A stretch of 64,000 nucleotides of DNA from Roridomyces roridus. Taxonomy: Eukaryota > Basidiomycota > Agaricomycetes > Agaricales > Mycenaceae. The translations under genes and the position numbers were made by a program. The stretch is taken from contig JARKIF010000018.1 in NCBI GenBank assembly GCA_029378245.1, positions 744,001 through 808,000 of the forward strand, written 5' to 3'. Position 1 is the first letter of the stretch, and every line of letters begins with the position of its first letter. The notes beneath the pieces were generated by a model. It had not been told where the DNA came from and did not search any database. It saw only the letters and a program-made list of their open reading frames with translations. Below are positions 23,465 to 33,884 of this stretch, one piece after another.

Positions 23465-23942
23465 GGCGAATGGATCGTCCTAACTCTCCGAAGCGGTTTT
23501 TAAGGGCAGGAAAGAAGGAGAGGAGCACATTGTCCCAACACACGTTGCTGGACAGCGGCGGCGAAGGGGTATTCCAGGTGACGTCCTTGGACACAAAACG
23601 CCCAAATGAGTGCAGGCATGTGCGTGGCGCCCGTTGGCAGAAGGAGGGGAAGGATCTGTGATAGTCTGAGGAAGTCTGATGAGAGTCGAGTTGGACGTTG
23701 AGGACAAGAGGCTTCACCGATTACGGCCCGAGAGCCGGGCCGCTCATCATCATGATGTCCACTGTCAACTTGAACAACTCTTCGACACAACTTCGACAAC
23801 CACCAAGGCATTGAACACTTGTTGAACACTGAGACTGGACTGAGACGTCGCACTAGGTCGCACTGCGGTCAAGATCCAAGTTCCAACGGTTTTCACCTCG
23901 CCAGCCAACCCGTCGGTCTTGCTGAATCTTGGCAATCAGGCA

Positions 23943-25364
23943 ATGCCGTCGTCAAGTGCATCGTGTGTCGTCCAAGAAGGAGAGGAACGGAGGGAGAAGC
24001 GTCAGCGGACCCGAATACGCCCGTGACTCACGCGCACGCCCTCCATTCTCCGCCACCACATGTCCAGGACGGCACGGAACGATTCCTCATCTCAGGATTG
24101 GATGGCATCGAATGGGTCGAGGACTACCGACCGGGCGGCTTCCATCTCATCTCAATCGGCGACGAATTCGGGCATGGACGCTACAGGATCATTCACAAGC
24201 TCGGTTTCGGTGGTTCCTCGACCATTTGGCTGGCCCGCGACCAACGTAGCTATCCAGGCACCCTGGTTACTCTCAAAGCTATGCGCGCTAGCGCGTCATC
24301 CAAGTCACCGAACGATCTCCCGGAAATCACCATCCCCGGGTTTCTTCAGGCTGTTTTTCCTCAGTTCAGCGACCATTTCCAGAGCGTGCAAGACCATTTC
24401 GTGGTCCAGGGCCCCAGTGTCTTGGCCATGTTAGAGTCTCCTAGCAATCGGAGGCTTCAGACAGATGTAATGTGGCAGTCAAGGTGGCGAAGCAGACAAC
24501 AAATGCCCTCTATCGAATGCATACCGCAGGGTTCGCGCACGGCGGTAAGCCTCTCATTCAGTCCGCTTGAACGAGTCACTTATACCTTCCAGACCTCACG
24601 ACGTCGAATATCCTTTTCCGCCTTTCGAAGGAGGTCCTCGGATGGTCGGATAAAGAAGTTTACAGTCATTTCGGCTCGCCTGAAACAGAGGAGGTCGTAT
24701 CGTGTGATGGACGACCTCGAGAAACCAACGCGCCTGCAACTCTGGTCGAGCCCATTGCGATCTCCAAATTCACACACGCGTCCCTGGTCGAGGAAAACAT
24801 TCTTCTCATAGATTTCGGCCAATCCTACTCCGTTACAAGTCCGCCGGAGGACTATATGCCTGGGACAGCCATGAACTACATCTCCCCGGAGGTGCGCTTC
24901 GACGGACGCGCGGCTGGTTCCAAACCGACAGTCTGGACCTTGGGTTGCGCCATCTTCGAATTCCGCTGCTGGATTCCCGCTCTTTGACTCGTTCTTTGGG
25001 AGTGACGTGGCACATCCTCGAACAGACCGTCGAGACGCTGGGTCGGCTACCTGACCCATGGGGGAGTTCCTTTGAGAAGCGGACGTTGTGGTTTGAGGAA
25101 GATGGCCGACCGAGGGACGCTGACCGCCTCAAGAGCTCCGAATCGTCCATCCGAGGGAAATTGCGCTCGATCGGTACGGAGAAGGACTTGAAAAGGCTGA
25201 CACGGTCCGGTTACAAGGGACCCATGCTGGGAGTCAAGATGTCGGAAGAGGAAGTTGAGTTGCTAGGGGATCTTTTGGAGAAAATGCTTAGGTATCTTCC
25301 AGAGGAAAGGATCAGGATAGAGGAGGTCGTGAGGCATCCCTGGTTTCAGATGGAACTTGACTAG
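23943..25364 (+). pseudogene. SRPK-like Ser/Thr kinase pseudogene
   Basis: The sequence matches fungal SRPK-type kinases. An EDYRPGGFHLISIGDEF leader is followed by the glycine loop KLGFGGSSTIWLARD, VTLKAMRA, the catalytic loop FAHGDLTTSNILF (across an intron near 24545-24592), ILLIDFGQSYS, an AMNYISPEVRFDGRA activation segment and a C-terminal RHPWFQMELD. Several lesions break the frame: about 5 extra bases near 24466-24473 between RRLQTDV and AVKVAKQTT, one extra base near 24966-24969, and one extra near 25010-25016. Part of the hinge before SVLAM also seems missing. Mapping relies on remembered family consensus, so the exact bases are approximate. The true ATG is unclear; 23943 is a plausible start of the first exon. 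Confidence 0.72.
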
Positions 25365-25675
25365 ATTATTGGCATTCGTCCTTCGTCATTTCTTTTGGAG
25401 TCTTTGGGGTTCGGGTTTGAGCTGTGAAATAGACATGGCCATTATGTCTAGCAGCGTACTTTTCACTCTTGCGCCCGGGGAGCTAGTACTTACGCCTCTG
25501 AAATTAATAAAAAATAATGCCCGTGAGGAAGGAGGAGGGGGTTACGAGGGAGTGAGGGAGTGTCTGGGTCAGAGTCTTGCGCGCGGAGGGTTGGGCGGGA
25601 GACGTCCTGCAACAGCCGCCATCGTCCCTGCCCAAGGGTACGTTCGAAGCCGTTTCAGACGCGCATTCCCTTTGT
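25365..25675. other. Intergenic
   Basis: 3' flank of the kinase pseudogene, with an A/T-rich run near 25500-25520. Nothing else seen. Confidence 0.35.
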
Positions 25676-25763
25676 GCTCCTTAGGGATTCGAACCCGTGC
25701 ACTCTTGGTACTTCGAGGCGGCTGGTTGAGGGCGGATCGAGTTTATAAGTCAGCCAAGGATGC
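25676..25763 (-). tRNA. tRNA-like sequence, degenerate (class II type)
   Basis: On the minus strand this has a D-arm/A-box-like TTGGCTGACTTATAAAC, a B-box GGGTTCGAATCCC and partly paired ends. Much of it matches 32155-32239, notably CAACCAGCCGCCTC. The T-stem keeps only about three pairs and no clear anticodon arm forms, so it is probably a tRNA pseudogene or the head of a tRNA-derived SINE. Confidence 0.35.
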
Positions 25764-25935
25764 TTGGAGGCGAGCCCCGAGAACGAATACTGGGAGATGA
25801 TAGGAGATGACTCGGAACAGACAGAGGAAGAACCTGATTCGCGATCGAGCAATCGCGGAGCTTGCGGTCAGGCATGGATGCAATCAGGGACGTCAACGTT
25901 TCAACTTTGATCCCGTTCTCTTTCTCTCTCCTACC

Positions 25936-26973
25936 ATGACCAAATTGGAAGACCTCCCTCCAGAGCTTGCCCTGGAAATTATTCCCCATATGCCCCTCAA
26001 AGGTCTCATTGCCGCCGAGGGTGTTTGTCGGGAGTGGAAAGCGTTTGTGGCCATCGCCGATATCTACCCTCCTCGCCGTGCTCTCTTCGAATTGTACCAA
26101 AAAATCGTCCGCGACCCCCTCTTCTGCGATCTAGAAACACGTCCCTGGTTATGGGCGAACCTCGAGCGGTTCGACCGCCAAGCATACCTCGACTACATCC
26201 TCTCCCAGCACAACTACATCCCAGAGGACTTTCGTCTCTGGATCCTCGAATGGCCGAACAAGGCCGTCATAGCATGCGCCTGGCCCGGTCTTCCAGAAGC
26301 CTACTGCGCAAAGTAGGCAGACGATATCGAGAGGATTGCGGGCTACAACCATCTCGGATGCCTGGAACCTCGGGTCTACAAAATCATCGTCGATCTCCCC
26401 AAAATTTCCCTTCCTGATTGGCGCAGCGATGGCGGTGACTTGAAGAGCTATCTCGCGCGCCGGCGCTTCGCCAAGCGATGTGCTGCCGCACAAGTGGACC
26501 AACATGCATCGGCGGTCGTCACCAAAGCAGAGCCCGGCGTAGACCATCCTCTCGGATATTATTTGATGCCGGAGCGATTCTGCTATGAGCCGCCTTATCC
26601 ATCGGGCTCCCCGCAAAATGAGAAGCGTTTTCCTGCCATCCTCCTCTGGGAAAAGGACAACTTGGGTCAGACCTGGCTCGTCCTCACCCCAGAGTCGCCT
26701 TTCGCCGTTTTCTCCTTCCCAGATAATTTCGGAGAATACCGGGAATACATGTGCCACCAGTATCCGACTTGGATTGCCTGGCTCGAGTCCCAACTCCGAC
26801 GAATGCATCGGGCGGCTGATTGGAAGCCCAAAATTACGGGTCGGCAGCGGCACTACGACGAGGACGGGAGCCTCATGGATCCCACTGCGTGGTTTCACGA
26901 GCAGGAGAGATACGCGCCGCTTTGGACTCAGGAGGATGAAGCAGAGTACAGGTTGGCTCAAACCGACGCCTGA
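25936..26973 (+). pseudogene. F-box protein, copy 1, interrupted by an in-frame TAG
   Basis: ATG at 25936 starts an F-box (KLEDLPPELALEIIPHMPLK, then GVCREWKAF), which in SCF ubiquitin ligases binds Skp1. The body has LETRPWLWANLERFDRQA, FRLWILEWPNKAVIACAWPGLP and a second half with YPTWIAWLESQLRRMHRA and PLWTQEDEAEYRL. One TAG at 26314-26316 interrupts an otherwise continuous frame of about 345 codons; the tandem paralog has GAT at that position. No usable splice pair removes it. Either the gene is recently dead, or only the F-box half is made. The same architecture recurs directly downstream. Confidence 0.75.
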
Positions 26974-27324
26974 TTTGTACGTCTTGATCATTGTTCCCCG
27001 ATTCTCTCTGAACCCTTCCACTTAGAGAGGGGGAAATCGAAAGCGCTTATTCCTTCGTAGATGAACGCCAGATATCTACTCGCATACAGGAATAATTTTT
27101 CCCCCTTGGTTTGTTTTCTTCACGGTTGCGAATCTGATTTGGACACCAACGAGACGACTGATTCCACTTGAATATGCCTGGGCCACCTCACTCTAGACAA
27201 ATCAAGTCCATGCGTACGCCAGGACGATTTGTATTGGTTCAGATCAAGTTGGCATTTCGAGCTCACTGTCTTCAGATTCGGAATTGTTCCATGACCATAT
27301 TTTCGGGGACAGCGGGGCTGACGT

Positions 27325-28347
27325 TCTGATAATCTCGTACTTGAAGTTGTCCCTCATCTACCACTCAAGGGCCTCATCGCTGCTGAGGGTGTTTGCCGGC
27401 AGTGGAAGGTGTTCGTCTCCATCGCCGACATTCAGCCTCCTCGCCACGCTCTCCTCAAACTGTACAAAAAGATCGTCCATGATCCTCTCTTCCACGACCT
27501 CGACACACGCCCTTGGCTATGGGAGAACCTGCGCTCGTTCGATCGGCAGGCGTACCTCGACCATATCCTCGCTCAGCACAATTACATCCCAGAGGAATTC
27601 CGTCTCTGGATCCTCGAATGGCCCAATAAAGCCGTGATAGCATGCGCATGGCCTGGTCTTCCGCAGGCTTATTGCTCGGAAGATGCAGACAATATCGAGA
27701 GATGCGACGGATACCACCATCTAGGCTGCCTCGAGCCACAGCTTCGCAAAATCCGACTCGATCTCCACGAAATTTCCCCTCCCGAGTTTCGCAGTGACGG
27801 AGAAGAAGAGAAATGGGATCCGAAGGGAGAGGGGCACGAGGATGAGGCGGAGACAGACCACAATAAGGCCAGTAGGGAAGAAACCAACGAGGAATCGCAA
27901 GCTGACGGTTACTAGGACGAACCGGGAAGAAACCAAATTTCAAACAGTCCCAGGGACTACTACCGCAGGCTGGACGTATTCGATTACTCGCCGCCCGCGG
28001 GCTCCGGTCCCATGGAGTTGCAGCTCCCCGCCCTCTGGGTATGGGACATCGAAAATACGGGCCAGACATTCCACGCGCTCAGCCCAGGTTCTCCCTTCTC
28101 TGTGTATTTTGTTCTGTACTTCAGCCACGATTATAATGGAGGGGAATCACACCAGTATCCCACTTGGATATCCTGGATCGAGTCGCGCCTCAGATGGATG
28201 CATAGGGCAGTCGATTGGGGGTTCCATGTTCCTAACCATTTTATCAATCGGGACACTGAAGGATACCGTTCTCAACCCAATTATATCCCACTTTGGACCG
28301 AGGAGGACGAAGCAAAATATACCTTCGCCCATGGAACTACTAAGTAA
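27325..28347 (+). pseudogene. F-box protein, copy 2, 5'-truncated and with an in-frame TAG
   Basis: Tandem copy of the gene at 25936-26973. Homology starts inside the F-box (LVLEVVPHLPLKGLIAAEG); an in-frame TGA lies just upstream, and no ATG or remaining first third of the F-box is seen. The body (DTRPWLWENLRSFDRQAYL, LWILEWPNKAVIACAWPGLP) is well conserved. An acidic insertion near 27800-27910 (SREETNEESQADGY) ends at TAG 27913-27915, after which the same frame continues for about 144 codons to 28347 with HQYPTWISWIESRLRWMHRA. It is therefore a second broken copy with a different lesion. Confidence 0.72.
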
Positions 28348-29124
28348 TCGGTTGAAATAATTGTACGCGTTCCAACTTCCCCTCTATAGATTTTCTTTGA
28401 TTCTAGTTGCTGATTCCAATGCTAGCCTATCTGTCGGACGCCATAACCGTCTGTTGATTCCTGCATGCCCAAGCTTGAATGGTTAATAACTGGTATAACG
28501 ACCCGAGCACACTAGCCGTATTGTAGCCCTAGAAAGCTTTGACAACTTACCTCGCGGCGGAAATTTTCTCCGTTTACAGCCCACTGATTAGTCGCTGGTC
28601 TGCGGTCACGAAGGAATTCTCAGAGAACCCGCGTTTCAACTGTGCATGAGTCAGCATTGAGATAATTCCCACGGTTGAAGTCCTCTCTGACGCGCCTTCG
28701 TACCGAGTCACGACAGTCGCACGTCCTCCTGAATACTATATATACTGTAGCCGCTGGTCTATCACGTTGCGAAAGAAAGTTCAGAGAATCCGCGTCAACT
28801 TCCAGCAATGCAAATGCACCAGTTAGCATCAGATCATTCCCACGGTTGAACTTCTTACTTCTGACTCGGTGGAAACTTGCGCGTATCCACCGAGTACATA
28901 GCGACAGTCGCCCGTCTTCCGAATCACTCTATTTTGCTGACATAAGGTCGAATGGGAAGAGGCGCGAAGGTTTTTCAGAGGCGGAAGAGATCTCGGAGTA
29001 TTTCTTCGTTGACGAGGGGCCTTCGTTAATCCTACTCTGCTTCTTCCCTTTCTTCCACTACCGGAGATTTTTGCATTCATCAAGTTGTGTCATAGGTAAA
29101 TGTAGTGACTACCTGCCGCCCCAT
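28348..29124. other. Intergenic with a tandem duplication
   Basis: No gene recognised. Contains two direct copies of a segment of about 160 bp (28592-28930), followed by the 3' flank of the PP2C pseudogene. Confidence 0.4.
28592..28930. repeat. Direct tandem duplication, about 160-bp unit
   Basis: Units start at about 28592 and 28752 with CGCTGGTCT. Both contain CAGAGAA-CCGCGT and ATTCCCACGGTTGAA, with indels between. Confidence 0.6.
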
Positions 29125-31592
29125 CTACAACGGAATGGTGATATCGTCAATACGCCCACGGTCATACTCCCCCGTGGACACGGATCCGTAGATGTTCTTT
29201 TCGGAATCTCCGCCGAACACCTGCCACAGCAACTCAACCGCCACAATATTGCCTGCGTGGTGCGAGTTCGCTGCGATGGCCCTGACGAGGTCAGAAATGT
29301 CCATGCCCCAGTGCGTGAAAGCGACGTCCTCCAGCCCGTCCGAGCCGAGAATGAGGAAGGCTCCGGGGTAAGAGTCTGCGTGGAGGACATCCGGAGTGTG
29401 TAACATGTATGGCGGAGTCTTCGTTACTTCGTTCAAGAAGTAAGTTTCGTTTTTCAAGGCGAAGAGAATATTGGTAACGTGGACGGGAAACTTGAGCCAC
29501 ATATCTCCCAGCCCGCGGCCGAGGCTAGGTCCGCGAGGCTTGAGAAGGCGACTGCACTGTGAAACCCGGGGCACATGATTTTCATGTGCCTCCGCACCCC
29601 CCATTTAATGCGCCGATTCTATGAAACTCACTGGTTGGTCCCTGAAAATCACCTCCCTGTCCATGAAGTACGTATTCCGAATTCATATGCGTTTTTGACG
29701 TTTTCATGTGCCATTTTCATGCTGTCTTGACATGAAAATAGGCCTAGACCTCATGAGTGCATTTCCGTTCATTGGATGGGATAATGAATAGTCGTTGCAG
29801 TTACACCGAATTTCGGATACAGGTAATATGATATTCAAGATGCATGTACATAACACAGCCAGTGGCTACTGTCCGCACCCCGCCCACCACACGCTATCAC
29901 CCGCCCCACTCCTGCCACCGTGCATCACTGTGGTCGGTGAATGTTGACCTGTGGGAGAGAAGTCAGGGTCGTTGTTGTAGGAATGGGACGCACCAAGGGC
30001 AAAGGCTCCAGCGGCTCGGAACCGGGCTGCGGAAGGAAGAGATGGAGACTGGTGGTACAGGTATGCACCTCGTCTGCTACTAATACAATGGACTCCGTAC
30101 TGAAGGGACGACGACTTGAAGACAGAGGGAGGGAACATGGTGATGGAATGCAGCTCGTGACGCACCTATACCCGCTGAAAATGCCATATCCTCCAGTCCC
30201 ACCATCGGTAGTTGCGATGCGAAGACGCGGAAGCCGCAGCCCAGGGATGTGTTTGTACGAGTCCGACGGTCAAGACTCAAGAGCATCCTGAATGGTCAGA
30301 GACGACCCTGTGCTCTCTGTTGTCAACTACGATGGTGCATGCGAGGGCATTGCTGTGAAGAGACGACACGGGGGGTCGTTGACGAGGTCGAGGGAAAAGG
30401 GAAGTGACCGTTGGGAGGAAGGTGTGGAGCGCCGTGACATGCGTGACACCAGTGACCTCATCCGCAGCACTGCTCCACACCCACCCATCTGAGCGCAAGC
30501 CTTCAAGTCCTCCGTCCGGATACTAGGTCTATGCTATCCTCGGGGCGGGCAGAGGGAATGGGTCGTTGATGGGTCGAATCTGCAGTGCCATTGAACGGAA
30601 TTATTTTTTCTCGTTGAATTTCATGATCATCTCTCTGATTCTGGGGCTACTGAGACTGGGGCCTCTCTCATGAAATTCACCGAAGAGAGCATGATTCGGA
30701 GTCTAGGTATAAATCCAATAAAAATCACAAAATGTGCCCTGACCAACCCAAGGTGCCCGACTCGATCATTTCATGGCATCGGCCATGAATTCACTCGTTC
30801 ATGACGCGAGCACATGAAAATCAGGTGCCGATGTTTTCACAGTGCTGTCGGGGCTGATGCACTCGGGCTCGTCGGGTGCTCGTTCCGGATTCTAGAGATC
30901 TCGAGGGAATTGTTCGTCCGATGGTGCGGCGCTAGGTCTTTGAAAGACCAGCCCGTATCTGTAGGAAGGCAGAGCACTTCCAGTGACGACAGACAGCAGG
31001 AAGGACGACTAACAGGAACTACAGTCACCCAAGTTGACAACGTGAACACGCCCAGCGGGGTCGACGGGGGATGCACAGAGCGTTGAGCCAGAAAGGCAAC
31101 GCAGAACCTACGCTGCCGCTGGCGTTTTTGAAGGCTGATTCTGGGTCGAAGCCCTCGAGATCGTCGGGAAGCAGGGCCAGAACATCGTTCTTGATCCCCT
31201 CGTCCAATTCGATGACAGGACGAGCTAGAACGTGCGACACGACACCATCCGAGAGAGGACTTCCAGCGGAAAGCTCGAGAGCGGCGATGAGATTCGACTG
31301 CACCATGCCGGGGTAGTGAGTCAGGACAAAGTCGACCGTGATCGCTTCACCATGTCCTGCGGAAGGATTCAGTGGGCGCTACATCTAGATTGCTTGTCTT
31401 ACCATCGAGTACCAGGGCGAATTTCCATGTTCCGTTGGCGAAGTCCCATACAGCACCAAAAGACCGATCCAAGTTTTTCAGCCGCCGCGTCCCCACTCTC
31501 CCTCCGTGAGTGACCAACTGCATGCCTTTGATTTCTGTCTGCGCCGCTTCGCCAACCAGTGCGTCGTGCATGTTTCTGAGGTCGATTTCCAT
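29125..31592 (-). pseudogene. PP2C-family protein phosphatase, split by a transposon
   Basis: Starts at ATG 31592 (MEIDLRNMHDALVGEA). It has the metal-binding FALVLDGHGEA across an intron near 31357-31402, then LTHYPGMVQSNLIAAL, a NLGDC strand, DTGWSFKDLAPHHRTNNSLE and RIRNEHP. The C-terminal half (29125-29550) has LGDMWLKFP, a LILGSDGLEDVAF metal site and a final DDITIP, all PP2C hallmarks. The two halves are separated by a 1290-bp CACTA-like element. Joining the flanks across one copy of the CTG target site gives continuous phosphatase sequence (SPDSRLLKP) once one missing base near the EHP codons (about 30868) is allowed for. More indels lie around 31040-31110. The gene is dead as it stands. 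Confidence 0.8.
29555..30844. mobile_element. CACTA-like non-autonomous DNA transposon, 1290 bp
   Basis: Both ends begin CACTGTGAAA and share about 35 bp of inverted terminal repeat (30 matches), including TGATTTTCATGTGC. They are flanked by CTG at 29552-29554 and 30845-30847, a 3-bp target duplication as expected for the CACTA/CMC superfamily. Several internal and subterminal TTTTCATG or CATGAAAA motifs resemble transposase-binding repeats. No transposase frame is present. It interrupts the PP2C pseudogene, which allows the boundaries to be set precisely. Confidence 0.8.
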
Positions 31593-32154
31593 GGTCAACT
31601 AACTTCCCAGTGAGTCAAGTTGCTGTCCGATTACGTAGTCACAAATCAGAGCCGAGGAGCAGGCTTGTGGGTCCACGGAGGATGATTACTACTCTTCCGC
31701 CGTAAGATTGCGGCGTCTCGGTAGATCTGAGTGAAGCTGGTAAAGAAGGTTGAGGACTGAGTGAATCTGTGAGGAAAGAGGGCGTCGCTGGATCGCCGTC
31801 GCTGGCAGTGGGTGGTGCCACTGGTGGACGAAGCCAAAGTTTGGGATCACTGATCTGTCAACTCACAGCGGCGACATCACAAATCGCATGCCCAATGGGG
31901 CCAGTTGACAGTGAGTGGCTGGCTTGACTGGCAGTCTCAACGAGGTAATTAATCTCAGGCCGAAGACCGGGTCTAATTACATGTTGTTGCTCTGCGGAAC
32001 CAAAATATTTCGAATTCTGAAAAGAAATGAAATAAAAAAACAGAAGACTCCGACTGAAGGGGGGATTATCCTCAGCCAGGGCTGGACCACGGTCCTAGAC
32101 AGGCAATCCTGGCCAAGGATTGATTCACCGTCGAAAGACTCTAGATCAATTAGC
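31593..32154. other. Intergenic upstream of the PP2C pseudogene
   Basis: No recognised gene. An A-rich run lies near 32020-32045. Confidence 0.35.
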
Positions 32155-32239
32155 GCGTCCTATGAGATTCGAACCCATCACCTCTTCGAAGAGGCGGCTG
32201 GTTGATGGCGGGACCAATTTACAACTCAGCCAAAGACGC
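32155..32239 (-). tRNA. tRNA-like sequence or tRNA pseudogene (Ser/Leu-like)
   Basis: 85 nt on the minus strand. The ends pair as a 7-bp acceptor stem (GCGTCTT with AGGACGC, one G-U). A 5-bp T-stem frames TTCGAAT, and a CCTCTTCGAAGAGG hairpin could be a long variable arm. The A-box (TTGGCTGAGTT) and B-box (GGGTTCGAATC) are present. The D-arm is weak and no normal 7-nt anticodon loop forms; an intron or decay could explain this. Related to 25676-25763. Confidence 0.45.
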
Positions 32240-32469
32240 GCTGGAACATGCAGCGGGTGAACCCAGATACACTGGTTGCTTGGGAAGCCAGTAAACCGGA
32301 TGGAAACTTCAAGCTTAGGCGGCGCTCTCCGCCGAGCCGTTTGCACTTGACTGGACCTTCAACCAACCTTCACCTGGATATCACAATGGTTTTGGATTGC
32401 CAACGGTACCGCGTCCACACATAAACGAACACATCCTTTCATGGTAGCAAGTGTACGTATTGCCAACAA

Positions 32470-33337
32470 TCAACCCCGAGCCTTCTCCCACTGCTCAGCT
32501 TTCAAGGTGAATCTAACGGAAGTTCAGTAATCGTAGCAGACAGGGAAAACGACGCAAAAGGTACCTATAATCCCAGTCCGCCTGGTCTGGCCAAGTAGCC
32601 AAGTCAGTGTAGACTTTCGCGTGCTGCGGACCACTGGTCCAGAATTCCGAGAGAGGGTCTAGTACGCCTCCCGTCTCGGCGTTGACCAGGGAAGCAAAGT
32701 AGAACCTGAATCCCAGGTCAGTCCTTGCCAATAAAATACACAACTTGAAATCGTACCGGAATTTCTCCTTGGCATAAGCGTGAGCCAGAAGCTCAGTCAT
32801 CCTCCACTCGTCCGTCTTGTGCAAGACACCACTGAAGAACGATGTCTTCCAGAAGGGTTGCCAGGGTGTAGGGTTGCCGGTGATGATGAACGTCTTCAAC
32901 GCGTCCTTGTTCGACTCGGCGCGGAATGCCGCGACCGCCTCTTGAGCGGCAGCGAACACGGAGAGCGCAACGGCGGACATCTCTGTGAATTTTTCCAGAG
33001 GGGTGGACAGCGGGTCGTCCGGAATTGGCGGAGCGGAGAAGACACTCCCTGGATAAAAGAGTTAGATCAAGTTTAACCACTATAAATGGAACCTACCGTT
33101 GAAAATTACAACACTTGGTGGTCCGAGCTCCTTGTTGACGGACGCAAACGCTTCCTTGATAGTTTCTGGGCGCGTAATGTCCAGAGCGACGGGGAAGTAG
33201 CCATCTTTCTTGACCTGCTCGACGACAGGTTTGCGAGAACCAAGTGCGACTTGGTAACCCTTGGCTTTGAGGGCTGCAGAGGTATGCTGGCCGATGTTGG
33301 GGCCGGATCCGATGATGAATGCGATGAGACGAGACAT
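32470..33337 (-). CDS. Atypical short-chain dehydrogenase (SDR), copy 2
   Basis: Inverted paralog of 7016-7873 with the same four-exon structure. ATG at 33337 begins MSRLIAFIIGSGPNIG, the nucleotide-binding loop, and continues with KAKGYQVALGSRKP and LDITRPETIKEAF. Later exons have FTEMSAVALSVFAAAQEAV, ALKTFIITGNPTP, FYFASLVNAETGGVLD and a last exon FTLKAEQWEKARG, stop at 32470. As in copy 1, no YxxxK pair is seen near the expected position, so substrate and activity are unknown. All splice joins keep frame, so this copy looks intact. Its upstream region shares promoter motifs with copy 1. Confidence 0.85.
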
Positions 33338-33884
33338 TGTGTTAGAGGCGAAGAGGAGCTGCGAGGATGTTGAGGAAAGAGACGAGCTGCGAACCTGTTA
33401 AATACATGTCTTCGAAGGCTCAAGGGCGGGCTTCCTCATGACTAAGGCTGGACGCTGAATCATTCAGGCGTAGATTCGAGGCCGCTCAACAAAAGCGGGC
33501 TTCCGCATCAGTTCGTGAGTCAGCCGCGCGACTGAGTAACGTAGGTCCCATATTGTGGTCCCATATTGTGCTGGGAGAGAGTGATTACCGTCGAGGCATA
33601 CCAGAATCCAGATGGTTGAAGGGAAGAGCACCGAAGATTTGCTGTGGTGAACGAGAGGAATTGAGGACCACTTTTTCTGGTTGGACAGGGTTGGACATAA
33701 GCCGAGTTTTTCCTAGGCTGCCGAGGCTGGGCAGATTCCCCAGTCTAGATTGAGGTTAGAAGCTCGGAATTTTGAAGTAGTGCGTCGCTCGTGGTTTGCT
33801 CGAAGCGGTGAGCGGGTAAGCCGGAGGTATTTTGATCAACGCCTCTTCTGCACCCTCATCTCAAGTCTTCCACCCCCAACGCAA
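33338..33884. other. Intergenic, SDR copy 2 promoter side
   Basis: Contains the GGAAGCCCGCC-like motif shared with the other SDR copy (minus strand, about 33430) and a 13-bp direct repeat GTCCCATATTGTG at about 33545-33570. No gene seen. Confidence 0.4.

Noticed and set aside
26314..26316. TAG as a recoded sense codon
   Set aside because: Intact genes in the window end with ordinary stops, including TAG as a terminator elsewhere, and the paralog has a sense codon (GAT) there. Nonsense mutation is simpler.
28675..29403. 242-codon plus-strand frame
   Set aside because: Antisense to the C-terminal PP2C exon (29125-29550), with no domain of its own.
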